Positions 31,896-44,074 of a stretch of 64,000 nt of DNA are shown here, one piece after another. Where the stretch lies: NCBI GenBank assembly GCA_963576475.1, contig OY754981.1, positions 22,741,677 to 22,805,676 of the forward strand, read 5' to 3'. The translations under genes and the position numbers were made by a program. The stretch is from Molanna angustata (lineage: Eukaryota > Arthropoda > Insecta > Trichoptera > Molannidae). Numbering within the stretch: position 1 is the first letter of the stretch; each line of letters opens with the position of its first letter. The notes below the pieces were generated by a model, which saw nothing but the letters and a program-made list of their open reading frames with translations, was not told the origin of the DNA and did no database searches.

Positions 31896-32063
31896 GGGGG
31901 GCAATAAGTCTGGTTCAACCGGCGAAATCAATACCTTCACGATTACCCATATCATGGATATAATTATTATATGGAGTTCTATAATATCTTTAGATAATTA
32001 TATCTATGATATGGGTAATCACGAGGGTTTATATTTCGCCGGTTGGACCAGACTTTCCCCCCC
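31896..32063. mobile_element. P1 palindromic MITE, single copy
   Basis: GGGGGGCAATAAGTCTGGTT ... ACCAGACTTTCCCCCCC. Arms pair across the whole element (ACCGGCGAAATC against ATTTCGCCGGTT; ATTACCCATATCATGGATAT against ATATCTATGATATGGGTAAT). 168 bp, no coding. Confidence 0.92.
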
Positions 32064-32274
32064 AGGTGTTTACGGATAAATATTCCTACTTTAGTTTTTT
32101 CTCGAAAATACAATGTGAGTAAGGCGACGCAATATCCGGACTTTTCCATAGTCTTGCTGATTGTACTTCGAACGACAATTCTTTTTTGTTACAGATAGGG
32201 ATGAAGTGTGTTGTACGATATCAATACTTACATTAATCAATATGAATTCAATTGAAATTATAAATCAAGGGGAT

Positions 32275-32945
32275 GAAAGCTAGTAATTGAAGATAACCCA
32301 GTGAAACAAGTCATGACATTCAAATACCTGGGTGTAGAGAGTTTGAGCCACAATGACTTATATTCTGAAGAAAGCCAACAAATCAATAAATCTGCTGCAG
32401 TGACTCAATTAATGCCTCAAATTTTCATATGGAACAATAAACACACGAGAATTGAAAGCAAAATAGAAATATACAAGAACTATCAGCGGAGACTTATAAT
32501 TGGCTCTTTTATCATTATCTGAAATGTATAGCTGTTAGTCTCCCAAAAAAATGTAAATAAAATAAAATATGTGTAAGACTAATAATGACATACAATGCAG
32601 CAACAAGAGCCGACACGACTATACATAAAAACCTGCTCAGAATTTCAGAAATGAAGGTTCTATGTGCTATCACAGGGAAGACGCTTATATGTAGAGTGCG
32701 GAACGAGGATATTATGCGACCCTGTGACGCCGAAGACATCGTACGATGAAGCAGAGCCTGAAGATGATTTTGGAGGGACCACAACATAAACATGATGGAC
32801 TCCATATATTGTGGGCAACAACATACCAATACATCGCTTTCCCGGAAGACGGAGAAAAAGTAAGACGGAGCGAAAGCTGGACGCCGGCCTCTCAAGAGTA
32901 ACTTTCGGAGAAAAAAAAAACAATTCAACGATCTATATACATAAA
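32275..32945 (+). pseudogene. LINE-D remnant (end of RT and tail)
   Basis: VMTFKYLGVESLSHNDLYSE, INKSAAVTQLMPQIFIWNNK, then after stops MTYNAATRADTTIHKNLLRI, SEMKVLCAITGKTLICRVRN and CDAEDIVR. It parallels the copy at 53060 (FKYLGAEVSSRSDLYEKVRE; MTYGIETRADTTRTK; WRDHVERAD). The KYLG motif marks the end of the reverse transcriptase. Multiple stops; dead. Confidence 0.8.
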
Positions 32946-33439
32946 GAAGAAGTAGAAATTACAGTTTCCTTTAATTTGACTAGAAAATTTTTTTTTAGGC
33001 ACTAACCGGTGTCTATCTTTAAAGAACAAATAGAACATATATATTATTTCTATTTTATTGTGGAATCACACCAAGAAATGTCCTTCGACAAACAATTTTT
33101 TTTAAAATTATTAATTAATTTTTGAAATCATAAAATTTACATTTTGTTATATTACTTTTGCACTCAAATGAATGAACAGTTTGTCAGTGCAAGCTTCTCT
33201 CGTACACTGCAATTAAAAACTTATTCAACCATCAATATGTACACACGTATACAGAACATTGAAATTAAACCATTTTATAGTGAAAATAAGGTAAATAATA
33301 TACAGAATAATTAAAATTATGTAAATCGAAAAGAAAATAAAAGAATTAAGTCAATTCAAAATAAATTAAATCAAAAACACAGCAATGAAAAACAATGTAA
33401 ATCAGAACGGCAACAATGAAAATATTGAAAGCAATGGTA
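32946..33439. other. No recognisable feature
   Basis: Possibly 3' untranslated sequence of the adjacent minus-strand LINE remnant, but no motif proves it. Confidence 0.4.
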
Positions 33440-33700
33440 TGTTAACTGTAAAATTGTTTAAAAAAAATTTGAATCTTTTTCTTGTCTTTCATCACAGTAC
33501 TTATATGTTTGGGTAGTTTATTGAATAGTTTCGGAATTATCTTCGCCTTAAATGAATAAATATAGTTTGTCCTGTATTCTGCAGAGAAAACGAATTATCA
33601 TAGGAGGAACGCCATATTCGTCGAGACAACTGAGTTTGTCCTATGGAAAAAGCAATCGCTTTGAAAACAGTCTTTTCAAATTACTCTACGGTGGTTAAGG
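33440..33700 (-). pseudogene. LINE C-terminal remnant
   Basis: Minus strand reads KAKIIPKLFNKLPKHISTVM then KDKKKIQIFFKKQFYS and stop. The PKLxNxLP...FKxxL pattern is that of the last residues of CR1/Jockey-type LINE ORFs. Upstream sequence is too decayed to read. Confidence 0.6.
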
Positions 33701-34329
33701 CAAAGTGAATTAATAATTGTGTTTAAAATGTGCCACAATTTTATTTTCAAAAATTTAAAAAATCATGTTCACTGCGCTTAATTACGTGTCCAGAAATTGA
33801 ACCGCTAAGCCATCGATCCAATTACGCTTGTAAATGTCGAATTTGGGTCGGAAGTATAGGTACCTATAGGGTAATTTGTCAAACAGCCAATACACCCATT
33901 GTAGAAAACTTAAGAAGGCCATCAATTATGCAGTATGTATGTAGGTACCTACAGTGGCTGAACTGAAAGCAGTTTCATTGTTTTTTGTTGACTCCGTTTG
34001 AGTGTTGCAAGCGGAGTATCAAATGAATAATTATTCCGGTGGCAAGTTTGTTTCTTTGTTGGGGCAAACAGCGCAACGGCGAATTTGTAATGAGTCAACT
34101 CGATATACTACACAAAGTTGCTTTGGTAAACATGGTACAAGAGGCGTTGTTGCGGCCAGTGTTTGTGTCGACTTACATAATTAGTAGCGCAGAAGGAGGA
34201 GGGACACGACGCGATGGTCTTACAAGGCTAATGAATACCTGACATTTTTTTTATTCGTTAATATGTGCTGTGACGTTTTTTGTGTTAATCGAACTTTTGC
34301 TGTTTCCTCAGAGTTGATGAGTCATTATG
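33701..34329. other. No clear feature
   Basis: TTGAACCGCTAAGCCATCGA near 33797 loosely resembles a tRNA-like SINE head on the minus strand. Nothing else. Confidence 0.4.
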
Positions 34330-34690
34330 ACATCATTCTTCTTATTCTTTCTTCTTTCTCAGCTATCTCTCCACTGCTGGATGTAGGCCTCTTCTAAGAG
34401 CTTCCACTCGTCTTTTTTTGGGATTTTTGAACCCATCTGCTTCCAGCGACAGGGACAATATCATCGGCCCACCTTTTCTGAGGCCGGCCTATTCCCCTTT
34501 TCATATCCCATGGTCTCCAATTTAGAATTCTGGGTGCCCATCTGTCCATACCCTGTCTGGCAACATGACCTGCCCATTAACATCATTGCATACATAAAAT
34601 CATTCTGCCTCATGGGGAAAGTTAAGAGAGTCGAATGCCAAATTTTATATTTTACGTCCAACCAACGTCTATTGCTCGTTAAGTCGGGTC
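34330..34690 (-). pseudogene. LINE-F tail, frameshifted
   Basis: Minus strand, across frames: GHVARQGMDRWAPRILNWRP, GIGRPQKRWADDIVPVAGSR, KKDEWKLLEEAYIQQWRDS then stop. The motif set WRP, GRPxxRWxDDI, EEAYxQQW identifies the same LINE type as 7790. Frame changes between blocks show decay. Confidence 0.8.
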
Positions 34691-34830
34691 AGTGATAGAG
34701 CTTCAAGCGTGCTGGATTGGTAATCAAAAAGACGCGAGTTCGAATCTTTCTTTTGTACGGATAAAGTTCGCCCATATCACAATTATTTGCTTAGTTTAGG
34801 AAATGTATATGGGGATGAAAATAATATGTT
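34690..34830 (+). mobile_element. SINE S2-like copy
   Basis: AGTGATAGAGCTTCAAGCGT, TGGATTGGTAATC and GCGAGTTCGAATCTTTC parallel the S2 head. The body AGTTTAGGAAATGTATATGG parallels TTTAAGGAATGTATGAGGAT at 35843. Diverged, no functional tRNA. Confidence 0.65.
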
Positions 34831-34879
34831 TTTGTTAAAAGTACATGTTTTGTTTATCTATTGTTTAAGAATAATACCT

Positions 34880-35135
34880 TTTTGTCTTTCGTGACGTCGT
34901 TCTCATGGTCGTGGAATCCTTTTCTCGGACGATCCAGACCTCTTGTTTTGTTCGTATTAGCCCCCCTAGACAACGTGTCATTTTGCTCAAGAAAAAAAAC
35001 CAAAAAAGGGTATCTCAATGTATGGAAGTGACAGTAGTCTGTCACTTCCATACATTGAGTTATCTTGAGCAACAGATTTGTATATTTTCCTTATCAGGCG
35101 ATCTTTATTCATTTTTCATATGTGGCCTCAATGAG
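34880..35135 (-). pseudogene. LINE-A fragment split by a P2-like MITE
   Basis: TCGTGACGTCGTTCTCATGG, TCGTGGAATCCTTTTCTCGG and GATCCAGACCTCTTG (minus: RGLDRPRKGFHDHENDVTKD) then, after the insert, GTATATTTTCCTTATCAGGC (minus: LIRKIY). In the intact family these blocks are adjacent, so the insert is delimited to about 34964-35072. Confidence 0.8.
34964..35072. mobile_element. P2-like MITE, right end truncated
   Basis: Begins AGCCCCCCTAGACAACGTGT and CATTTTGCTCAAG like P2 at 13515. The internal palindrome ATCTCAATGTATGGAAGTGA with its complement meets at 35038. The right arm ends at TCTTGAGCAA without the CCTAGACAAC terminus. Confidence 0.75.
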
Positions 35136-35759
35136 CAACAAGCATTATAGTTTTGCACTGTATTAATTACAATTTGCACTGTATTAATCTGAATCTAATA
35201 CATGCTTAAACAAACATTTTATAAAAAAGTATTGCAGTAGGTGATTCAGCTGAGTACATTCAATTTAAAGATGCAGGTAGTATATTGTAGTGATGTGAGC
35301 TACTAAGAGTGCATAAGAGGAAAAGTATTTGCAGTTTCTATTAAATAGTGTTATTTACGTACGAGTCTGTGAGAGGTATCTCTCTAATGATTAGTCCGTA
35401 CTTCCAACACCTGGGAAATCTTCTGACGATGAATAGATATGAATACATCGCGAACATTTATTTAAAGGTAGATTACAAACTTATATACGTATATAATACC
35501 TTCCTTCGTTCCCTTATTAAATGTGATGAATGTGTATTGTGTATTTGAGAAGAATGCATGCATTGTTCCTTGATGAATTTTAGGTATGTCAAATGAAAAA
35601 TCTGATTGTAAAAAATCACTATTATGAAATATTTATTCTTGAAATTTCAAACGTGAGTCTGGGTAGATAATCATGTTTAATGTGAAGGCTTTTTAACTTT
35701 GTGGAAATCCATTTTTTAATATACCAATTTTTTAAACATTAGTTGCACTAGTGTTTAGA
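35136..35759. other. No recognisable feature
   Basis: A short repeat (AATTTGCACTGTATTAAT / TTTTGCACTGTATTAAT) at 35150-35186. No credible frames. Confidence 0.5.
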
Positions 35760-35900
35760 TGCGTGGTGGCAGAGCGGTTAGCGCGCTAGATAAGTAATCC
35801 AGTGATCGCGAGTTTGAATCCTATCACGATGCTTAATTTAAGGAATGTATGAGGATGTATATATACTTGTCTCAAGGACATATTCATTCTTTAAAAAAAA
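35760..35900 (+). mobile_element. SINE S2, plus strand
   Basis: TGGTGGCAGAGCGGTTAGCG, AGTAATCCAGTGATCGCGAG, TTTGAATCC, then the body GGAATGTATGAGGATGTATA, CTCAAGGACATATTCATTCT and an A-rich end at about 35893. Matches 22738-22917 (minus). Its A-rich end abuts a HINE fragment. Confidence 0.85.
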
Positions 35901-35905
35901 TGTAA

Positions 35906-36078
35906 CATGAGATCCAACTGTCGATGGGTATAGTATTTGTATAGTGTAAAAATACGAAAAATTCATGTATGATATAAATAAAAGTACCTACCTAACTATA
36001 ACCTTGAATCCAAATTATTAGATTAATTAAAATATTTTGTTTTCCTATAAATAACATGTATTATTTATAGGAAAACAA
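35906..36078 (-). mobile_element. HINE 3'-end fragment plus small palindrome
   Basis: GTAACATGAGATCCAACTGT, CGATGGGTATAGTATTTG and AACTATAACC match the HINE 3' region. It ends in a perfect inverted repeat TTGTTTTCCTATAAATAA / TTATTTATAGGAAAACAA at 36037-36078, not present in other HINE copies. Confidence 0.7.
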
Positions 36079-36350
36079 TTATAGGCGTCATATAATGATT
36101 GCAGAGTTAGCGCGAGGCTGGGAAACCAATTTAGACCTCCCATCTGCAAAACTAGATTTTTTCAACGATTTCCGCCTTTCGTTGCTCCGAAAGTTTATAA
36201 CAACCTGCCATCTTTAGTGAAGCAACATAAAAGTTACCTGACCTTCCTGAAACATTTTAAACTGTGGCTTAAAACAGCTAACCCAAATGATTATCTATTG
36301 TAATTTTATATTCTTGTTTTATGCAGTAGGTACTTGTGGTGTTGCAACCT

Positions 36351-36404
36351 TTTTGCATCTTTTAGTATTTTTGCATCTTTTAGTATTTTTGCATCTTTTA
36401 GTAT
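36351..36404. repeat. 18-bp unit, three copies
   Basis: TTTTTGCATCTTTTAGTA repeated at 36355, 36373 and 36391 (period 18). It follows the LINE stop codon. Confidence 0.95.
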
Positions 36405-36734
36405 TTTTATTTTTTGTGTTACATTTTTTATTCCGTTGCATTTTTTTTGTAATGTGTAAATATCTACATAGTGATTAGGTGTATAAAAATGTATAAGGGC
36501 ATTAAAGAAACGAACCACAGTTATGGAATTGGTGTCGGCTAGCATTTAAGTTAAACCGCGCGACTTGTTGTGTGTTTTATGTGGATATTATGTACCTACT
36601 CAAACACACAACATTTTAAAGGGTATATTTTTTATTTTTATTTTAATATTTATGTTTAGTTTTTGGCATTGTTTATTTTATGTTTTATTAAAAATTAATC
36701 AAATATGCACTGTAGATTATAGATATATTTCATT

Positions 36735-39700
36735 TTTTTATCATTTTGTAATACCCACAAACAGGCATTGCCTGGTGGGATTTCTCTTGTTTATATTATA
36801 TTGTCTAATTATCATGTTATATTATGTAAGTTTTTATAAGTTATATATTTCTGTAAACTCCTTTATGTTATTATTTTTATCATTTTGTAATACCCACAAA
36901 CAGGCGTTGCCTGGTGGGATTTCTCTTGTTTATATTATATTGTCTAATTATCATGTCATATTATGTAAGTTTTTATAAGTTATATATTTCTGTAAACTCC
37001 TTTATGTTATTATTTTTATCATTTTGTAATACCCACAAACAGGCGTTGCCTGGTGGGATTTCTCTTGTTTATATTATATTGTCTAATTATCATGTCATAT
37101 TATGTAAGTTTTTATAAGTTATATATTTCTGTAAACTCCTTTATGTTATTATTTTTATCATTTTGTAATACCCACAAACAGGCGTTGCCTGGTGGGATTT
37201 CTCTTGTTTATATTATATTGTCTAATTATCATGTCATATTATGTAAGTTTTTATAAGTTATATATTTCTGTAAACTCCTTTATGTTATTATTTTTATCAT
37301 TTTGTAATACCCTCAAACAGGCGTTGCCTGGTGGGATTTCTCTTGTTTATATTATATTGTCTAATTATCATGTCATATTATGTAAGTTTTTATAAGTTAT
37401 ATATTTCTGTAAACTCCTTTATGTTATTATTTTTATCATTTTGTAATACCCACAAACAGGCGTTGCCTGGTGGGATTTCTCTTGTTTATATTATATTGTC
37501 TAATTATCATGTCATATTATGTAAGTTTTTATAAGTTATATATTTCTGTAAACTCCTTTATGTTATTATTTTTATCATTTTGTAATACCCACAAACAGGC
37601 GTTGCCTGGTGGGATTTCTCTTGTTTATATTATATTGTCTAATTATCATGTCATATTATGTAAGTTTTTATAAGTTATATATTTCTGTAAACTCCTTTAT
37701 GTTATTATTTTTATCATTTTGTAATACCCACAAACAGGCGTTGCCTGGTGGGATTTCTCTTGTTTATATTATATTGTCTAATTATCATGTCATATTATGT
37801 AAGTTTTTATAAGTTATATATTTCTGTAAACTCCTTTATGTTATTATTTTTATCATTTTGTAATACCCACAAACAGGCGTTGCCTGGTGGGATTTCTCTT
37901 GTTTATATTATATTGTCTAATTATCATGTCATATTATGTAAGTTTTTATAAGTTATATATTTCTGTAAACTCCTTTATGTTATTATTTTTATCATTTTGT
38001 AATACCCACAAACAGGCGTTGCCTGGTGGGATTTCTCTTGTTTATATTATATTGTCTAATTATCATGTCATATTATGTAAGTTTTTATAAGTTATATATT
38101 TCTGTAAACTCCTTTATGTTATTATTTTTATCATTTTGTAATACCCACAAACAGGCGTTGCCTGGTGGGATTTCTCTTGTTTATATTATATTGTCTAATT
38201 ATCATGTCATATTATGTAAGTTTTTATAAGTTATATATTTCTGTAAACTCCTTTATGTTATTATTTTTATCATTTTGTAATACCCACAAACAGGCGTTGC
38301 CTGGTGGGATTTCTCTTGTTTATATTATATTGTCTAATTATCATGTCATATTATGTAAGTTTTTATAAGTTATATATTTCTGTAAACTCCTTTATGTTAT
38401 TATTTTTATCATTTTGTAATACCCACAAACAGGCGTTGCCTGGTGGGATTTCTCTTGTTTATATTATATTGTCTAATTATCATGTCATATTATGTAAGTT
38501 TTTATAAGTTATATATTTCTGTAAACTCCTTTATGTTATTATTTTTATCATTTTGTAATACCCACAAACAGGCGTTGCCTGGTGGGATTTCTCTTGTTTA
38601 TATTATATTGTCTAATTATCATGTCATATTATGTAAGTTTTTATAAGTTATATATTTCTGTAAACTCCTTTATGTTATTATTTTTATCATTTTGTAATAC
38701 CCACAAACAGGCGTTGCCTGGTGGGATTTCTCTTGTTTATATTATATTGTCTAATTATCATGTCATATTATGTAAGTTTTTATAAGTTATATATTTCTGT
38801 AAACTCCTTTATGTTATTATTTTTATCATTTTGTAATACCCACAAACAGGCGTTGCCTGGTGGGATTTCTCTTGTTTATATTATATTGTCTAATTATCAT
38901 GTCATATTATGTAAGTTTTTATAAGTTATATATTTCTGTAAACTCCTTTATGTTATTATTTTTATCATTTTGTAATACCCACAAACAGGCGTTGCCTGGT
39001 GGGATTTCTCTTGTTTATATTATATTGTCTAATTATCATGTCATATTATGTAAGTTTTTATAAGTTATATATTTCTGTAAACTCCTTTATGTTATTATTT
39101 TTATCATTTTGTAATACCCACAAACAGGCGTTGCCTGGTGGGATTTCTCTTGTTTATATTATATTGTCTAATTATCATGTCATATTATGTAAGTTTTTAT
39201 AAGTTATATATTTCTGTAAACTCCTTTATGTTATTATTTTTATCATTTTGTAATACCCACAAACAGGCGTTGCCTGGTGGGATTTCTCTTGTTTATATTA
39301 TATTGTCTAATTATCATGTCATATTATGTAAGTTTTTATAAGTTATATATTTCTGTAAACTCCTTTATGTTATTATTTTTATCATTTTGTAATACCCACA
39401 AACAGGCGTTGCCTGGTGGGATTTCTCTTGTTTATATTATATTGTCTAATTATCATGTCATATTATGTAAGTTTTTATAAGTTATATATTTCTGTAAACT
39501 CCTTTATGTTATTATTTTTATCATTTTGTAATACCCACAAACAGGCGTTGCCTGGTGGGATTTCTCTTGTTTATATTATATTGTCTAATTATCATGTCAT
39601 ATTATGTAAGTTTTTATAAGTTATATATTTCTGTAAACTCCTTTATGTTATTATTTTTATCATTTTGTAATACCCACAAACAGGCGTTGCCTGGTGGGAT

Positions 39701-39792
39701 TTCTCTTGTTTATATTATATTGTCTAATTATCATGTCATATTATGTAAGTTTTTATAAGTTATATATTTCTGTAAACTCCTTTATGTTATTT
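36735..39792. repeat. 139-bp minisatellite, about 22 units
   Basis: Each unit contains ATTTTGTAATACCCACAAAC, AGGCGTTGCCTGGTGGGATT, TAATTATCATGTCATATTAT and ATATATTTCTGTAAACTCCT. Markers recur every 139 bases from 36776 to 39694. Units are almost identical: the first has AGGCATTGCC and ATGTTATA, one near 37312 has CCCTCAAAC. AGGCGTTGCCTGG resembles the GGCxxTGCC phrase of other LINE 3' ends in the window. The repeated 67-codon frames are by-products; 139 is not a multiple of 3. Confidence 0.98.
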
Positions 39793-39868
39793 TTTTTTGT
39801 CTTTTTATGCATATATGTTTTTGTTATAAGAGAAATAAAGAAACCTTTATTATTATTATTATTATTAT

Positions 39869-40183
39869 ACGTAGATTGATCTCGGTTATGATCCGGTAAT
39901 TTCCTTCACAACGGAGCGTACTCAAGTTGTGAGGCTATGTGTTTGTGTGTCTGTGTGGTTGTGTGTAGTTTTTTAAAGTGGTACCTGTAGAAATTTTCTG
40001 ACTATTGTGCATGTGTTGATAATTGTAGTTTTTTGTATGTTGGTGATTACGTATGGGGGTAACTTTAGTATGTCTATATTTTTTTGGAGAGTTTTTGGTA
40101 TGATGCCTGTAGACGATAATATTATTGGGACTATTGTTACTTTTTTATTATTATTATTATTTTTATTATTATTATTATTACAG
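39869..40183. other. No gene; TTA-rich tract at the right edge
   Basis: GT-rich stretch at 39930-39966 and a second TTA/TTTTTA tract at 40142-40180 resembling another retroelement tail. Confidence 0.5.
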
Positions 40184-40612
40184 GATAGGATAGTGTGGAA
40201 TTCAGTCCGTTTTTCCAACCCCGATTAGGAAAACAATTTGATGTTATGCATCCATTAAGTATGAAACTAAAGAGTTTCCGTAGTTATTGTGTATTCTGAC
40301 ATACAAATTATAAGAAACGATGTAGTCACTAAATTCAATTAATACAAAAAAAAACTTTTTTTTGATAAGGCACAGCCACAAAAAAATGTGCGATGGCCGA
40401 GAAATATTACAAAAAAATTTGAAAAAAGTTTGAGATGTACTGCTATTATAATATATGCATATTTTTATTGAAATTAAATAATATAGGTAGGGTGTTTCAG
40501 CGTTTTTCAATATTTAGAAAAAAAAAACTATAGGCAGTAGGTAGAACGCATAATTTGTTATAAAAAAAGTTTATTCTGATAAAAAAAGTTTGAGTAACCC
40601 TGGAACTTTTTA
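40184..40612 (-). mobile_element. HINE internal fragment
   Basis: GGATAGGATAGTGTGGA, ACAAATTATAAGAAACGATG, TAGTCACTAAATTCAATTAA, GGTGTTTCAGCGTTTTTCAA and TTTGAGTAACCCTGGAACTT follow the HINE order in the minus orientation. Both ends are missing. About 60 bases near 40357-40415 (TTTGATAAGGCACAGCCACA) are foreign. Confidence 0.75.
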
Positions 40613-41689
40613 ATTGGTTTAGTTTTTTACTTCGACTTAGTTTGCTATTTAAAATATCTTTCAGATTATCCCTAAGTATAGTTTTATGGACTTTGTATAT
40701 TGCAAACTTTTGGATACCTTAATATTCTACATATTCATGACAGAGAACTCAAACCAAATGGGCTTCCTAATTATGATCTTACGTTGAGCCACTTAATAAA
40801 TGAAAAGATAGATTACCAATTTGAGTTTCGCTGTTTCTAGAATGCTTCTCTTTTGACGAACACAGGGAGTCTCTTTGTATTCAGAGAATCAATGAAATCT
40901 GGTTCAATTTAATATTTGAGATACTGATAGATATTGTATAGAGTAAAATTAAATGAAAATCCATCTGAAAATCAATATTGACGAATGTAAATAAAGTCAC
41001 TACGTGACCAAGACACCAAGGACGATTTATATTCAAAACTTAATAATGTTTTCATGTTTGTAAACAAGCAGGGTATTATCTAAGATGTTTAATATAATCT
41101 ATGGCAGCTTATTCATAGACTTAAATGCTAAGTATCTACCATTGGCAATTTCGTATTGTTTCTGTACAAGTTTTACATTTCTTGGAAATCAGAGAAAATA
41201 AATATTGTCGATATATTCTATAATGCCACTGCCACATTTGTATAAGAATTTCCAAATACAGTTGATTCTACTATACTTTATAAAAAAATGAGAATATGAA
41301 TAGAATCATTATGAACAATTTTATTTATAAAAATTTACTTTCCCGCGATAACCACGATTGAGTGATTTTTTTCGAACGCACCAAAAAAAAATATGACAAA
41401 CGAACTGGCTACCTGCGTTTTAGCCAAACCTTTGTTATCAATAGTAAAAGTTTATCTATTTATGACTACTGTTTGGTTGTGTGCACAAAATCAAATCTTT
41501 TGTGGTCACTATAGTTCGGTTTATTTTAACATGAAATTTTGTTAATATTTACAAAAAAAAAATCAGTGCGGTTTCAGAGCGACTAATTCTTTTTCAAAAT
41601 GATAATTACTTAGAATATTAATTATAATAGAATAGGAACAATCCTCGTATAATTTATACAATCAATAATATAGTTTATATGATCCTCGG
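40613..41689. other. No clear feature; weak LINE-like trace
   Basis: Minus strand at 41280-41090 gives IWKFLYKCGSGIIEYI and LAFKSMNKLP in broken frames, loosely like a LINE C-terminus. Not strong enough to call. Confidence 0.4.
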
Positions 41690-41775
41690 TACAGGCAAAG
41701 CCTAGTGAGGTGGATATATAATAATATGTAAAAAATGATATTGTTATTTTTTATAAATAAATAAATAAATAAAAA
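41690..41775 (+). mobile_element. Possible LINE 3' terminus
   Basis: TACAGGCAAAGCCTAGTGAG followed by AT-rich sequence and AAATAAATAAATAAATAAA. The GGCxxxGCC phrase plus AAAT tail resembles the ends at 4708 and 36776. Confidence 0.45.
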
Positions 41776-41872
41776 AATTACAAAAAAGCAAAATACCCTT
41801 TCATTTGTGGAACAAAAAACAATATTTCACACCAACTGTTTATCCGATATGAAACCATAGATTTAGTATTTA

Positions 41873-42942
41873 CTAGTTGCATGTAACACATGAGATACTG
41901 CATATAACACATGAGATACCAACTGTCGATAGCGATAGTATGTATAGTTGAAGAATATGTACCAAACTATAAACCCATAAATACAAATTATTGAATATTT
42001 TCAGATATTTTGTTTTCTATACAACATATATTATGTAGGTATGTATGTCAAGATAGGATAGTTTGGAGGAAGTTCCTTTTTTCCTACCCAGAATATGCAA
42101 ATAGCATGATGGTATGTATGTATGTTTGGAGATGAAGTAACAAACTATTAAGTCTTCTTACATATTGTGTATAGGCGACTGCCATACAAAATGTATGAAG
42201 CGATGTCGTCACTAAATTCAATTTTTAAAAAAATTGTTAAAAAAAAATTGAGATCTTCTACTACAATGTTAATATTTTTTATAGAAAATTAAATTATCTA
42301 GTTGGGGTGTTTCGGCTTTTTTCGATAATTGTAAAAGTTTTGGAAATATAGGCAGTTAAACTCATAAATTTATCATAAAAAAAATATTTTTCTTAATAAA
42401 AAATGTTTGAGAAACCCTGGAATTTTTTTGAAAAAACTAATTTGAGATTTTGTGTTTGTCTATGTTTGTACCAATTTTCAGCGTTCTACCGTTTATGGTT
42501 TCTGAGATATATGGAAAAATAAAATAAAAATTCAAAAGTTGATAACCCCTGACTGAAACAAAAATTCAAAATTCCGAGTATAAAAGTTTTGTAGGCCTGT
42601 AACTGTTTATATATTCTGAAATTTTAGGCTCTGTAAATTGAGCGGATCAAAAGTTATAAGGGGGGGACGGACACACAGACACACACACAGACACACACAC
42701 ACACAGACACACACACAGACACACACACACACAGACACACGAAATGTTCTACTCCGAATTCTGAGTAAATCCGTGTATGGAACATATATGCTGCGAAGCC
42801 TCTAAGTTGGTGTTTTTTGACTTCAAAGTTGGAAAAGCCGTGAAAAAAGTAGACCTCTCCATACAATTCTCGCGTATTCTGGCTTGATACATTGTCGATA
42901 TGTTAAGAGAACAAAGTTCTCCTGAACAAATCGACAGTTGGA
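41873..42942 (-). mobile_element. HINE, copy 5, full length
   Basis: 5' end TCCAACTGTCGATTTGTTC at 42942, AGAACTTTGTTCTCTT hairpin, GT microsatellite (42667-42741), inverse ATCGACAGTTGG, 3' hairpin and CAACTAG at 41873 followed by T. It carries a small duplication of the hairpin region (GTAACACATGAGATAC then ATAACACATGAGATAC). Non-autonomous; the microsatellite makes false cysteine/valine-rich frames. Confidence 0.85.
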
Positions 42943-43028
42943 TTAAGAGGATTAATGATAACCACTGACCAAGCTAACGTAAGGGGAACCTATAATGGCA
43001 AAAGAAAAATATAATTGTTATGCTATGA

Positions 43029-44074
43029 CTAGTTGCATGTAACACATGAGATCCAACTGTCGATAGCGATAGTATGTATAGTTGAAGAATATGTACCAAA
43101 CTATAAACCCATAGATACAAATTATTGAATATTTTCAGATATTTTGTTTTCTATACAACATATGTAGGTATGTATGTCAAGATAGGATAGTATGGAAGAA
43201 GATCCTTTTTCCTACCCAGAATATGCAAATTGCATGATGGTATGTATGTATGTTTGGAGATGAAGTAACAAACTATTAAGTCTTCTTACATATTGTGTAT
43301 AGGCGACTGCCATACAAAATGTATGAAGCGATGTCGTCACTAAATTCAATTTTTAAAAAAATTGTTTAAAAAAAATTGAGATCTTCTACTACAATGTTTA
43401 TATTTTTTATAGAAAATTAAATTATCTAGTTGGGGTGTTTCGGCTTTTTTCGATAATTGTAAAAGTTTTGGAAATATAGGCAGTTAAACTCATAAATTTA
43501 TCATAAAAAAAATATTTTTCTTAATAAAAAATGTTTGAGAAACCCTGGAATTTTTTTGAAAAAATTAATTTGAGATTTTGTATTTGTCTATGTTTGTACC
43601 AATTTTCAGCGTTCTACCGTTTATGGTTTCTGAGATATATGGAAAAATAAAATAAAAATTCAAAAGTTGATAACCCCTGACTGAAACAAAAATTCAAAAT
43701 TCCGAGTATAAAAGTTTTGTAGGCCTGTAACTGTTTATATATTCTGAAATTTTAGGCTCTGTAAATTGAGCGGATCAAAAGTTATAAGGGGGGGACGGAC
43801 ACACAGACACACACACACACAGACACACAGACACACACACAGACACACAGACACACACACACACAGACACACGAAATGTTCTACTCCGAATTCTGAGTAA
43901 ATCCGTGTATGGAACATATATGCTGCGAAGCCTCAAAGTTGGTGTTTTTTGACTTCAAAGTTGGAAAATCCATGAAAAAAGTAGACCTCTCCATACAATT
44001 CTCGCGTATTCTGGCTTGATACATTGTCGATATGTTAAGAGAACAAAGTTCTCCTGAACAAATCGACAGTTGGA
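43029..44074 (-). mobile_element. HINE, copy 6, full length
   Basis: Same termini and order as copy 5, 86 bp away in the same orientation. It shares GAAGAAGATCCTTTTTCCTA and ATGCAAATTGCATGATGG with copy 8, so these two are closest relatives. GT tract at 43799-43873. Confidence 0.88.

Larger units (their letters stand above)
36080..39868 (+). mobile_element. LINE 3' end with expanded tandem-repeat UTR
   Basis: 36160-36301 encodes RFFQRFPPFVAPKVYNNLPS, LVKQHKSYLTFLKHFKLWLK and TANPNDYL then stop, the C-terminus of a CR1/Jockey-type LINE ORF. After it comes AT-rich untranslated sequence with an 18-bp repeat (x3), the 139-bp array (about 22 units), then GAGAAATAAAGAAACC and (TTA)n at 39847-39868, a typical LINE terminus. 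So the array lies inside the 3' untranslated region of a 5'-truncated LINE. Confidence 0.75.

Noticed and set aside
35760..35835. Functional tRNA gene
   Set aside because: Acceptor and T stems are broken, and a SINE body and A-rich tail follow; other tRNA-like heads in the window behave the same way.
36735..39792. CRISPR-like array
   Set aside because: The whole 139-bp unit is repeated; there are no unique spacers, and the DNA is eukaryotic.
36914..39879. Twenty-one overlapping 67-codon frames (MGFLLFILYC type)
   Set aside because: They are by-products of the 139-bp array. The period is not a multiple of 3, each frame crosses unit borders and stops, and the sequence is a LINE 3' UTR.
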